A stretch of 6,248 nucleotides of DNA from an uncultured Bacilli bacterium (GCA_947629125.1 CANRCO010000072.1:1-6248), one strand, 5' to 3'. Positions 1 to 5,548 are shown, numbered from the stretch's first letter. Notes: generated from the letters alone by a model not told the origin. A program made the numbers and translations.

Positions 1-17
1 ATATCAATAATAAAACA

Positions 18-48
18 AAAAGAATCACATGAAAGAAATGATTCTTTT
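18..48. terminator. Hairpin terminator at the left edge
   Basis: A perfect 10-bp inverted repeat (aaaagaatca at 18-27, tgattctttt at 39-48) encloses an 11-nt loop. The arms carry an A-run on the left and a T-run on the right, so it could stop transcription from either side. On the minus strand the stem is followed by a further T-rich stretch, on the plus strand only by the T's inside the stem. It probably ends a gene lying left of the window or insulates the ferritin-like gene from it. Confidence 0.6.
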
Positions 49-89
49 ACAAAATAAAAAAAGTGTCCGGAGTTAAGATAAACTTGCTT

Positions 90-95
90 TATAAT
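90..95 (+). promoter_or_regulatory. -10 element of the ferritin-like gene
   Basis: A perfect TATAAT sits 44 nt before the ATG at 139. Transcription would begin near 102, just before the leader hairpin at 105-129. No convincing -35 hexamer is present 16-18 nt upstream. That position instead holds a small GC-rich palindrome, TCCGGA (66-71), which stands out in this AT-rich DNA and could be an activator or repressor contact. The promoter call rests on the -10 alone. Confidence 0.5.
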
Positions 96-104
96 AAATA
101 AATT

Positions 105-129
105 ATCTAATGAATAAAATTCATTAGGT
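105..129 (+). promoter_or_regulatory. Leader hairpin covering the ribosome binding site
   Basis: CTAATGAA (107-114) and TTCATTAG (120-127) form a perfect 8-bp stem with the loop TAAAA. A T-G wobble (106/128) and an A-T pair (105/129) extend it to about 10 bp. The Shine-Dalgarno sequence AGGTGA (126-131) starts inside the 3' arm, so folding would bury its AGGT and expose only GA. This could lower translation until the stem melts or a factor binds. The same inverted repeat could instead be a DNA operator just downstream of the predicted transcription start. The structure is seen in the sequence; the regulation is inferred. Confidence 0.55.
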
Positions 130-138
130 GATTTTTTT

Positions 139-648
139 ATGGAATGTAAAGTAGATAAACCTTATCCAACTGTAGAAGTTGAAAAAGCTAATTTAGAATA
201 TGCTTATTTATTATTAGAAGATTATACTGGAATGAGTAGTGAATTAACATCAATTTTACAATATAGTTATCAACATTTTTTGAAGTTTCAAACTAATCCC
301 ATTATTGCTAAAACTTTATCAACAATCGCAATGGTTGAAATGAAACATTTAGAACTATTAGGTGAAACTATTAAATTATTAGGTGTTAATCCAGAATTTA
401 AAGTTAAAGATAAACAGTATGAATTATATTCCTGTTGGAATAGTAAGTATGTTAATTATGAAACTGATTTAATTGATATATTAAAAAGCGATATTATTTT
501 AGAACAAATCGCTATCAATAATTACCAAAAACATTATGAGTTAATTAATGATTTATATATTAAAAGTTTGTTATTACGAATTATTGAAGATGAAAAACTA
601 CATTTAAAATGTTTTTATTCTTTATTAAATGAGGCATTAAAAAAATAG
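139..648 (+). CDS. Ferritin-like di-iron protein (rubrerythrin-related)
   Basis: This 169-residue protein has the ligand pattern of a four-helix ferritin-like di-iron fold. Glu35 lies in helix 1, E67xxH70 in helix 2, Glu122 in helix 3 and E152xxH155 in helix 4, with spacings close to those of rubrerythrin and bacterioferritin. There is no C-terminal rubredoxin domain with Cys pairs, so it is not a full rubrerythrin. It has no signal peptide and should be cytoplasmic. It resembles short ferritin-like proteins common in clostridia, whose exact roles (iron handling, peroxide removal or a spore-associated function) are poorly settled. The ATG is set by AGGTGA at 126-131, which is partly buried in a leader hairpin. 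The gene appears monocistronic, ending in a terminator shared with the HIT gene. The fold is confident; the substrate is unknown. Confidence 0.85.
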   Translation: MECKVDKPYPTVEVEKANLEYAYLLLEDYTGMSSELTSILQYSYQHFLKFQTNPIIAKTLSTIAMVEMKHLELLGETIKLLGVNPEFKVKDKQYELYSCWNSKYVNYETDLIDILKSDIILEQIAINNYQKHYELINDLYIKSLLLRIIEDEKLHLKCFYSLLNEALKK

Positions 649-668
649 AATATTAATTAATTCTATTT
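643..668. terminator. Shared bidirectional terminator, ferritin-like gene / HIT gene
   Basis: AAATAGAAT (643-651) and ATTCTATTT (660-668) form a perfect 9-bp stem with an 8-nt loop. A-runs lie to the left and a T-rich tract to the right, so it can act in both directions. The TAG stop of the ferritin-like gene (646-648) lies in the left arm, and the TAG stop of the minus-strand HIT gene (663-665) lies in the right arm. Confidence 0.7.
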
Positions 669-1028
669 AATCTTTTTATAAATTTCATCTACATTTTCTT
701 TAGCTGTTTTTTTACCAGTATAATTTGGCATTAAATGAAGATGTAAATGTTTAATAGCTTGGCTTGTTCCATAGTTAACTGTTAAAGTTAAAGCTTCAGC
801 ATTTAATTTATCCATTAATTTATCAGTTAAATTTTTAGCAACTGTATGCATGTGAATTAAAGTTTTTTCATCAATATCTTTAAAGGTTGTAAAATGTTTT
901 TTTGGAATTACTAATACATGACCATCAACAGTTGGAAATGCATCCATAATAGCTATTACTAATTCATCTTCATAAATTTTTTTACTTTCTTTTTTACCAG
1001 CAATTATATCACAAAATAAGCAATCCAT
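663..1028 (-). CDS. HIT family nucleotide hydrolase/transferase
   Basis: This 121-residue protein carries the histidine triad signature H94-L-H96-L-H98-L-M-P near its C-terminus. By analogy with HINT enzymes, the middle His96 would be the nucleophile. The N-terminal C3-x-x-C6 pair, with His45 and His94, fits the zinc site known in Bacillus-type HIT proteins. The family hydrolyses adenosine phosphoramidates and related nucleotide conjugates in the cytoplasm; the actual substrate cannot be read here. I chose the ATG at 1028 because GAGGTGA lies 5 nt upstream and the protein then begins MDCLFCDI, as family members do. An upstream ATG at 1061 would add 11 residues, without a binding site and across the predicted promoter. 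The gene is divergent from cotE. Confidence 0.92.
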   Translation of the reverse strand: MDCLFCDIIAGKKESKKIYEDELVIAIMDAFPTVDGHVLVIPKKHFTTFKDIDEKTLIHMHTVAKNLTDKLMDKLNAEALTLTVNYGTSQAIKHLHLHLMPNYTGKKTAKENVDEIYKKIK

Positions 1029-1033
1029 TATTT

Positions 1034-1040
1034 TCACCTC
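1034..1040 (-). promoter_or_regulatory. Ribosome binding site fixing the HIT start
   Basis: GAGGTGA on the minus strand lies 5 nt before the ATG at 1028. It is the strongest Shine-Dalgarno match near this gene and excludes the longer start at 1061. Confidence 0.8.
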
Positions 1041-1046
1041 AATTAT

Positions 1047-1055
1047 ATTATACCA
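1047..1055 (-). promoter_or_regulatory. Extended -10 promoter of the HIT gene
   Basis: The minus strand reads TGGTATAAT, a perfect TATAAT with the TGn extension that can replace a good -35 element. No clear -35 is seen. Initiation about 7 nt downstream would start the mRNA at or just before the ribosome binding site, giving a leader of only about 12 nt. Confidence 0.55.
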
Positions 1056-1117
1056 AAACAAAATAGATAAAAATACTAAAAATTTAGTTTAATTAGTTTC
1101 TTTTATCTAAACTTTTG

Positions 1118-1126
1118 CATAGATTA
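1118..1126 (+). promoter_or_regulatory. Possible sporulation-sigma -10 for cotE
   Basis: CATAGATTA agrees with the sigma-K -10 pattern CATAnnnTA and with 6 of 8 positions of the sigma-E -10 CATACAAT. In Bacillus subtilis, cotE is transcribed from sigma-E and sigma-K promoters, so such a site is expected here. No good -35 match is seen at the usual spacing, which is the main weakness. The mRNA would begin around 1131, at the ribosome binding site AGAGAGGTGA (1131-1140). A 6-bp inverted repeat, ATCTAA (1105-1110) and TTAGAT (1124-1129), flanks this region and may be chance. Confidence 0.35.
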
Positions 1127-1145
1127 GATTAGAGAGGTGATTTAG

Positions 1146-1682
1146 ATGGCTAATTTTAAAGAAATAGTAACCAAAGCCGTTATTGGAAAAGCAAAGAAAA
1201 ATAGTGTCAATAAATTTCAAATTAAACCAGAACAAACACCAGATACTATTTTAGGATGTTGGATAATCAACCATACTTTTTCGGGTAAAAATAATAATGG
1301 TGTAGTTGGTATTAATGGTGCTTTTGATGTAAATGTTTGGTATTCACATGATAATGATACTAAGACTAGTGTATGCAATCACCATTTTGTTTATAATGAT
1401 AAAATGAATGTACATTTAAAAGATCAACAAACTTTAACTGATGCATCTGAAATAATTGTTCGTTCTTTAAAACAACCAGCTGTAATTGATGTAAATATTG
1501 ATAATGGCAATATATCTTTAAATATTGAAAAAGAATTAGGAGTTGAAATAGTTGGTGATACTAAAATAAAAGTTAGTATTGAAGATGATGAAGATGAATA
1601 TGAAGAAATTGTTGATGATGACGAAGTAGAAGAAGCAATTGAAAGTATTCCAGATAATATTGAAGAAGATTATTTAAAATAA
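1146..1682 (+). CDS. cotE: Outer spore coat morphogenetic protein CotE
   Basis: At 178 residues the protein matches Bacillus CotE (181 aa) in length and layout. The N-terminus MANFKEIVTKAVIGKAKK parallels the CotE start. It is followed by ILGCWIINH (35-43), FDVNVWYS (60-67) with DTKT (71-74), a QQTLTDASE segment (94-102) and VEIVGDTKIKV (133-143). The tail from 146 to 175 is strongly acidic (19 Asp/Glu in 30 residues), as in CotE. In Bacillus, CotE forms a ring around the forespore in the mother cell and directs assembly of the outer coat, depending on SpoIVA. AGAGAGGTGA lies 5 nt before the ATG. The gene stands alone, unlike B. subtilis cotE near mutS. Two cysteines (38 and 77) sit in the conserved core. 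Confidence 0.9.
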   Translation: MANFKEIVTKAVIGKAKKNSVNKFQIKPEQTPDTILGCWIINHTFSGKNNNGVVGINGAFDVNVWYSHDNDTKTSVCNHHFVYNDKMNVHLKDQQTLTDASEIIVRSLKQPAVIDVNIDNGNISLNIEKELGVEIVGDTKIKVSIEDDEDEYEEIVDDDEVEEAIESIPDNIEEDYLK

Positions 1683-1712
1683 AAAATGATATTCGAATGG
1701 AATATCTTTTTT
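1681..1712. terminator. Shared bidirectional terminator, cotE / phosphohexomutase
   Basis: GATATTC (1688-1694) and GAATATC (1700-1706) form a 7-bp stem with a 5-nt loop. AAAAAA (1681-1686) and TTTTTT (1707-1712) flank it and can extend the pairing past a single bulged T. Either strand therefore gives a hairpin followed by a U-run. The cotE stop (1680-1682) overlaps the left flank, and the minus-strand stop of the next gene (1711-1713) overlaps the right flank. Confidence 0.85.
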
Positions 1713-3081
1713 ATTGATATAATTTTAAATTTTGATTTATTAAATTAGTAAATATTGTTTGAAGATTTGCTAATGTTTGAGTATCGATTGCTTCAAAACG
1801 TACAGTTATATTTGGTCCGGTATTACTAGCTCGAACTAAAGCCCAACCATTAGAAAAGTTAACTCTTATACCATCAATGTCATTAATTGGCCAACTTTGA
1901 GTAATGCAATAATTTTTAATGTTTTCGATAACTTGAAATTTAATATTATCAGCAACAGCGATTTTAATTTCTGGAGTAGAGTAATAGCGATTAATTGATT
2001 TAACCATTTCACTTAATTTATAGTTATTTTTACTCATTATTTCTACTAATCTTAAACCAGCATAAATACCACTACCAATATCAGTATCGCGGTCACGAAA
2101 ATAAATATGTCCTGAATATTCGCCACCGAAAGCCAAATCTTCTTCTTTTAATTTAGCCTGTGTGTAACTAGCTCCAGTTCGATAAATTAGGGATTCACCA
2201 CCTAATTTTTTTATTTCATCTTCTAAAGCTTTAGTACATTTAACATCATAAAGAAAAGTTTTTTTATTAACTTTATTAATTAAATCGCGAATTATTAAAA
2301 TCATATAAATATCAGCTGGAATATATTTACCTTCGTCATCAATTATACCAACTCTATCGCCATCGCCATCATAAGCAATACCTAAATCGGCATGTTCTTT
2401 AACAACGCGTTTTTTAAGTTCTGTTAAATTTTGTTCAACACTTGGGTCAGGATGATGATTAGGAAAAGCTCCGTTGCTTTCTTCAAAAATTATTTCAAAA
2501 TCTAGATTAAATTTTTCATGAATTTTTCTAGCAATAATTGAGGTTGTTCCATTTCCACAATCAATAATAACTTTTCTTCTTCTTTGTCCTAAACTAATAT
2601 TGTTTTTCATATATGATATATATTTTTCTGTAATATCTTCTTTGGTAATAGTTCCCTGACCAGATAAAAATTGGGCTCTAGTTGTATAATCACGGAAATC
2701 ATAAATCATATCTCCTCGAGCATTAGCTAAATGGTCAAAAGAAAATTTAAAACCATTATCATCTTTAGGATTATGACTGGCAGTAACCATAATACCAAAC
2801 ATATAATTTAAATAACGACTGTAATAATGCATTGGAGTTGTAACTAAACCATTATCAATAACATTACAACCACTGTCAGTAATACCTTTAATTAACATAT
2901 CAGATAAACTTTGACTTGATAAACGGTTATCATGACCAACAACACAAGACTTTTGATTATATTTTTCTTGAATGTAACTACCATAACTACGTCCAATTAA
3001 ATAAGCAACTTGCTCATTTATCATTGTTGGATAAACACCTCTAATATCATATTCTCGAAATATATTTAAATCTAATTGCAT
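1711..3081 (-). CDS. Phosphomannomutase/phosphoglucomutase
   Basis: This 456-residue enzyme belongs to the alpha-D-phosphohexomutase superfamily, which interconverts the 1- and 6-phosphates of mannose or glucose to feed sugar nucleotides for envelope polysaccharides. Visible motifs are FREYDIRG (8-15), the catalytic serine loop TASHNP (100-105, Ser102 phosphorylated), the metal loop DGDGDR (238-243), the sugar-binding loop GEYSGH (320-325) and the phosphate loop RASNTGPNITVRFEA (417-431). The set and the length fit the PMM/PGM (ManB/AlgC) branch rather than GlmM. I prefer the ATG at 3081, with GAAAGTG 7 nt upstream, because the family begins close to FREYDIRG. An ATG at 3147 would add 22 hydrophobic residues and has a weak AGGT upstream, so it is not fully excluded. 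The gene is monocistronic and divergent from feoA. Confidence 0.92.
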   Translation of the reverse strand: MQLDLNIFREYDIRGVYPTMINEQVAYLIGRSYGSYIQEKYNQKSCVVGHDNRLSSQSLSDMLIKGITDSGCNVIDNGLVTTPMHYYSRYLNYMFGIMVTASHNPKDDNGFKFSFDHLANARGDMIYDFRDYTTRAQFLSGQGTITKEDITEKYISYMKNNISLGQRRRKVIIDCGNGTTSIIARKIHEKFNLDFEIIFEESNGAFPNHHPDPSVEQNLTELKKRVVKEHADLGIAYDGDGDRVGIIDDEGKYIPADIYMILIIRDLINKVNKKTFLYDVKCTKALEDEIKKLGGESLIYRTGASYTQAKLKEEDLAFGGEYSGHIYFRDRDTDIGSGIYAGLRLVEIMSKNNYKLSEMVKSINRYYSTPEIKIAVADNIKFQVIENIKNYCITQSWPINDIDGIRVNFSNGWALVRASNTGPNITVRFEAIDTQTLANLQTIFTNLINQNLKLYQ

Positions 3082-3109
3082 GTAATCACACTTTCTACTA
3101 TATATAAAT

Positions 3110-3118
3110 ATCATAACA
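3110..3118 (-). promoter_or_regulatory. Extended -10 promoter of the phosphohexomutase gene
   Basis: The minus strand reads TGTTATGAT, an extended -10 with 5 of 6 matches in the hexamer. There is no clear -35. Initiation near 3103 gives a leader of about 22 nt and supports the start codon at 3081, since the alternative ATG at 3147 lies upstream of it. Confidence 0.45.
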
Positions 3119-3151
3119 CAAATTTGAAGAAAATAAAGAAAATTCATTATA

Positions 3152-3180
3152 TTAACCTAAATTTTACTTTAACATATACT
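3152..3180 (+). promoter_or_regulatory. Promoter of the feoA-feoB operon
   Basis: TTAACC (3152-3157, 4 of 6 to TTGACA) and TATACT (3175-3180, 5 of 6 to TATAAT) are separated by exactly 17 nt, placing the start near 3187. No full Fur box palindrome is seen. TTAACCTAA at 3152-3160 resembles a half-site of the DtxR/IdeR type and overlaps the -35, which is only a hint of iron control. Confidence 0.5.
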
Positions 3181-3190
3181 ACATTAGAAA

Positions 3191-3199
3191 AGTGGGGGA
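3191..3199 (+). promoter_or_regulatory. G-run ribosome binding site deciding the feoA start
   Basis: AGTGGGGGA ends 4 nt before the ATG at 3204. A GTG at 3192 lies in the same frame but falls inside this site and has no Shine-Dalgarno sequence of its own, so the ATG is the better start. Confidence 0.65.
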
Positions 3200-3203
3200 T
3201 TTT

Positions 3204-3440
3204 ATGTATAAAACACTAGCAAATTTAGAAATTAATCAGTTGGCACAAATCAAAACTTTAGATTTAGATAAAGATATGCAAAAAAGATTAAATGATTTAG
3301 GAATTTTTAGTAATGTTCTAATTAAATGTATATTTAATAGTCCTTTTAAAGATCCAAAAGCTTATTTAATAAATGATACTTTAATTGCTTTAAGAAATAT
3401 TGATGCTAAAAAAATTGGGGTGAAATTAATCAATGAGTAA
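3204..3440 (+). CDS. feoA: Ferrous iron transport accessory protein FeoA
   Basis: This is a 78-residue protein of the small SH3-like FeoA type. Diagnostic segments are RLNDLGI (28-34), matching the family's R-L-x-D-x-G-I turn, SPFKDP (46-51), and DTLIALRNIDAKKI (58-71), matching the closing beta strands. FeoA is a cytoplasmic partner of FeoB, thought to modulate its G domain or transport activity. Its last codons overlap the feoB start in ATGAGTAA (3433-3440), which suggests translational coupling and one operon. The start is the ATG at 3204; a GTG at 3192 would add four residues but lies in the binding site. No FeoC gene is seen. Confidence 0.9.
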   Translation: MYKTLANLEINQLAQIKTLDLDKDMQKRLNDLGIFSNVLIKCIFNSPFKDPKAYLINDTLIALRNIDAKKIGVKLINE

Positions 3441-5394
3441 AAGAATTGCTTTAATTGGTAATCCGAATGTTGGTAAAAGTACTATTTTTAATTATTTAAC
3501 TAACTCAAAACAACATACCGGAAATTGGGCAGGAAAAACTGTGGAAAATGCTCAAGCCAAATTTGTTAAAAATAATGAAGAATATATATTATTTGATTTA
3601 CCTGGTATTTATTCACTTTCAATTAAGTCTCATGAAGAAAAAGTAGCTCGTGATTTATTAATTGATAGTAATTTTGATATTGCAGTTGTTGTTTGTGATG
3701 CTACACAATTATTAAGGGGTATTAATTTATTATTACAAGTTTTGGAATTAAAAGAAAATGTTGTTCTTTGTGTTAATATGTTAGATGAAGCGAAGAAAAA
3801 AGGCTTAATTATTAACTTTGAAAAATTAAGTAAACTATTAAATGTACCTGTAATTCCAACAGAAGCTAAAAGTAAAGAATCCTTAGAAAATTTTCGACAA
3901 TTTTTAATTGATTATCAAAGTACTGGTTTAAAAAAAATAACTTATTCGAAAGAATTAGAACTAGCTATAATTAAGATTGAAAAAAATTTAAACATTAATA
4001 ATAAACGTTGGTATGCTATTAAATTATTAGAACATGATAATGATATTATTAAAAGATTAAATTATCAAAAAGATATTGATACTAAATATATTAGTTGTTT
4101 TTCTCAACAGTTAAATAATAAAAGTATTCTAATAACTAATCAAGTATTAAAAAGAACTAAAGAAATTAAACAAAGTAAATTAGATAAATTTTTAACTAGT
4201 AAGTTAACTGGTATTCCTTTTATGATTTTCTTGTTTTTAGTTTTATTTTGGTTGACTATAAATGGTGCTAATTATCCATCTGAACTTTTATATAAATTTT
4301 TTAATTTTACGCAAATTTATTTATTAAAATTTTGTCATTTTCTGTGTTTGCCTAATTGGTTAGTAAATCCTTTAATTTTTGGTATATATAAAACTTTAAC
4401 TTGGGTTGTTGCAGTTATGTTGCCACCAATGATGATATTTTTTCCGTTATTTAGTTTATTAGAAAATTTAGGAATACTTCCCCGAATTGCTTTTAACTTA
4501 GACCATTTTTTTCAAAAGTGTCAAGCTTGTGGTAAGCAAGCATTAACAATGTGTATGGGTTTAGGATGTAATGCGGTTGGAGTCACCGGATGTCGAATTA
4601 TTGATTCGAAAAGAGAAAGGTTAATTGCTATAATTACTAATTCTTTAATGCCTTGTAATGGCAAATTTAGTGCCATGATTTCAATAATTACTATGTTTTT
4701 TATCGGTTTTTCTACAGGGTTAATTTCTACTTTTTATTCCGCTTTAATTTTAATTGGTTTTATTTTAATTAGTATTTTATTTACTTTTTTAGTATCTTAT
4801 ATTCTATCAAAAACTTTATTAAAGGGTAAATCTTCTTCATTCATTTTAGAATTGCCATCTTATCGTAAACCGAAAATTATTAAAACGATTTTAGTAAGTT
4901 TATATGATAAAGCCATTGTTATTTTATGGCGTGCAATTAAAGTTAGTGCTCCAGCGGGGTTAGTAATTTGGTTATTTGCCAACATTAAAATAGGAGATAG
5001 TTCAATTTTAAGTATTTGTTCTAATTTTTTAGAACCATTTGGTAATCTTTTAGGTTTAGATGGAGTAATTATTTTAGCTTTTATTCTTGGTTTTCCTGCT
5101 AATGAAATTGTAATTCCTCTAATTATTATGGGATATATGTCTTTAGGTAATTTAACTAACTTTAATGATTTATTAGAATTAAAACATTTATTGATTACAA
5201 ATAATTGGACTATTTTAACTGCTATTAATTTTATGATTTTAATATTATTTCATTATCCTTGTAGTACTACGTTATTAACTATTAAAGAAGAAACTAAAAG
5301 TATTTATTGGACATTTATTAGTTTTATAACACCTTTAATTATTGGTATTGGTTTATGTTTATTAACTAATTTAATTTTTAATTTTATTGTGTAA
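3433..5394 (+). CDS. feoB: Ferrous iron transporter FeoB
   Basis: This 653-residue protein has an N-terminal GTPase domain and a polytopic membrane domain that imports Fe(II). G-domain motifs are GNPNVGKST (9-17, P-loop), HTGNWAGKT (28-36, switch I), DLPG (55-58) and NMLD (115-118). A helical spacer runs to about 250, then LDKFLTSKLTGIP (250-262) leads into membrane helices. The core carries CQACGKQALTMCMGLGCN (363-380), GCRIIDSKRERL (386-397) and MPCNGKFSAM (406-415), a cysteine-rich version I associate with clostridial FeoB. It is shorter than E. coli FeoB (773 aa). Switch I has Ala33 where NWPGKT is usual. GGGGTGA (3417-3423) inside feoA is its ribosome binding site. Its stop lies in the hairpin before the tRNA gene. 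Confidence 0.95.
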   Translation: MSKRIALIGNPNVGKSTIFNYLTNSKQHTGNWAGKTVENAQAKFVKNNEEYILFDLPGIYSLSIKSHEEKVARDLLIDSNFDIAVVVCDATQLLRGINLLLQVLELKENVVLCVNMLDEAKKKGLIINFEKLSKLLNVPVIPTEAKSKESLENFRQFLIDYQSTGLKKITYSKELELAIIKIEKNLNINNKRWYAIKLLEHDNDIIKRLNYQKDIDTKYISCFSQQLNNKSILITNQVLKRTKEIKQSKLDKFLTSKLTGIPFMIFLFLVLFWLTINGANYPSELLYKFFNFTQIYLLKFCHFLCLPNWLVNPLIFGIYKTLTWVVAVMLPPMMIFFPLFSLLENLGILPRIAFNLDHFFQKCQACGKQALTMCMGLGCNAVGVTGCRIIDSKRERLIAIITNSLMPCNGKFSAMISIITMFFIGFSTGLISTFYSALILIGFILISILFTFLVSYILSKTLLKGKSSSFILELPSYRKPKIIKTILVSLYDKAIVILWRAIKVSAPAGLVIWLFANIKIGDSSILSICSNFLEPFGNLLGLDGVIILAFILGFPANEIVIPLIIMGYMSLGNLTNFNDLLELKHLLITNNWTILTAINFMILILFHYPCSTTLLTIKEETKSIYWTFISFITPLIIGIGLCLLTNLIFNFIV

Positions 5395-5418
5395 ATTATA
5401 ACATTTTGTTATAATTTA
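5392..5418 (+). terminator. Hairpin at the end of feoB
   Basis: A perfect 11-bp inverted repeat (taaattataac at 5392-5402, gttataattta at 5408-5418) surrounds a 5-nt ATTTT loop. It begins with the feoB stop codon and is followed by TTT and the tRNA 5' end. The stem is almost all A-T and the U-run is short, so it would be a weak terminator and some read-through into the tRNA is possible. The palindrome could also be a protein-binding site. Confidence 0.45.
5407..5415 (+). promoter_or_regulatory. Extended -10 promoter of the tRNA gene
   Basis: TGTTATAAT is a perfect TATAAT with a TGn extension, lying in the loop and right arm of the post-feoB hairpin. TTGTGT (5387-5392) lies 17 nt upstream of the hexamer as a weak -35. 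Transcription would start near 5422, leaving a 5' leader of only one or two nucleotides before the tRNA. Confidence 0.55.
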
Positions 5419-5423
5419 TTTAT

Positions 5424-5497
5424 GCCGATTTAGTACAGTGGTAGTACAGATGCATGGTAAGCATCAGAGAACAGTTCAATTCTGTTAATCGGCACCA
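5424..5497 (+). tRNA. tRNA-Thr (anticodon GGU)
   Basis: The 74-nt sequence folds as a complete cloverleaf. The acceptor stem is GCCGATT/AATCGGC, the D stem GTAC/GTAC with loop AGTGGTA, the anticodon stem GATGC/GCATC with loop ATGGTAA, and the T stem AACAG/CTGTT with loop TTCAATT. The discriminator is A and CCA is encoded. Anticodon GGT (5456-5458) reads ACU and ACC. G1-C72, C2-G71, G35 and U36 match known bacterial threonine identity elements, and A37 after U36 fits t6A modification. The variable loop has only four bases (AGAG), which puts G at position 48 opposite G15, an unusual Levitt pair. Confidence 0.95.
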
Positions 5498-5506
5498 TTT
5501 GTTTTT

Positions 5507-5534
5507 AACTCCCTTAAAATGGGAGTTTTAATAT
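5507..5534 (+). terminator. Terminator of the tRNA gene
   Basis: AACTCCC (5507-5513) and GGGAGTT (5521-5527) form a 7-bp stem with a 7-nt loop, followed by a T-rich stretch. It is one of the few GC-containing stems in the window and lies 9 nt after the encoded CCA. Confidence 0.8.
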
Positions 5535-5548
5535 TATTTTTTAGATTT

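Noticed and set aside
29..76. A 15-codon open frame starting with ATG in the left intergenic region
   Set aside because: It has no ribosome binding site and lies across the terminator hairpin at 18-48, so it is most likely chance.
90..106. PerR/Fur-type box around ATAAT...ATTAT before the ferritin-like gene
   Set aside because: The spacing between the half-sites (6 nt) does not fit the 7-1-7 PerR/Fur arrangement, and AT-rich DNA gives such repeats by chance.
139..648. CotJC-type manganese catalase of the spore coat
   Set aside because: The length, helix spacing and ligand pattern fit a rubrerythrin-like ferritin fold, and the sequence does not follow the CotJC pattern.
1029..1061. An 11-residue N-terminal extension of the HIT protein
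   Set aside because: It lacks a Shine-Dalgarno site, overlaps the predicted promoter and is absent from the family; the ATG at 1028 has a strong binding site.
3082..3147. A hydrophobic 22-residue extension of the phosphohexomutase that mimics a signal peptide
   Set aside because: These enzymes are cytoplasmic and begin close to FREYDIRG, and an extended -10 lies inside the extension. A weak AGGT before the upstream ATG keeps a small doubt.
3192..3203. GTG start for feoA adding four residues
   Set aside because: The GTG is part of the ribosome binding site for the ATG at 3204.
139..5394. Use of TGA as tryptophan (Mycoplasma-type code)
   Set aside because: All tryptophans are TGG and no in-frame TGA is needed in any gene, so code 11 suffices. 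With no TGA stop seen either, the window alone cannot fully exclude recoding.
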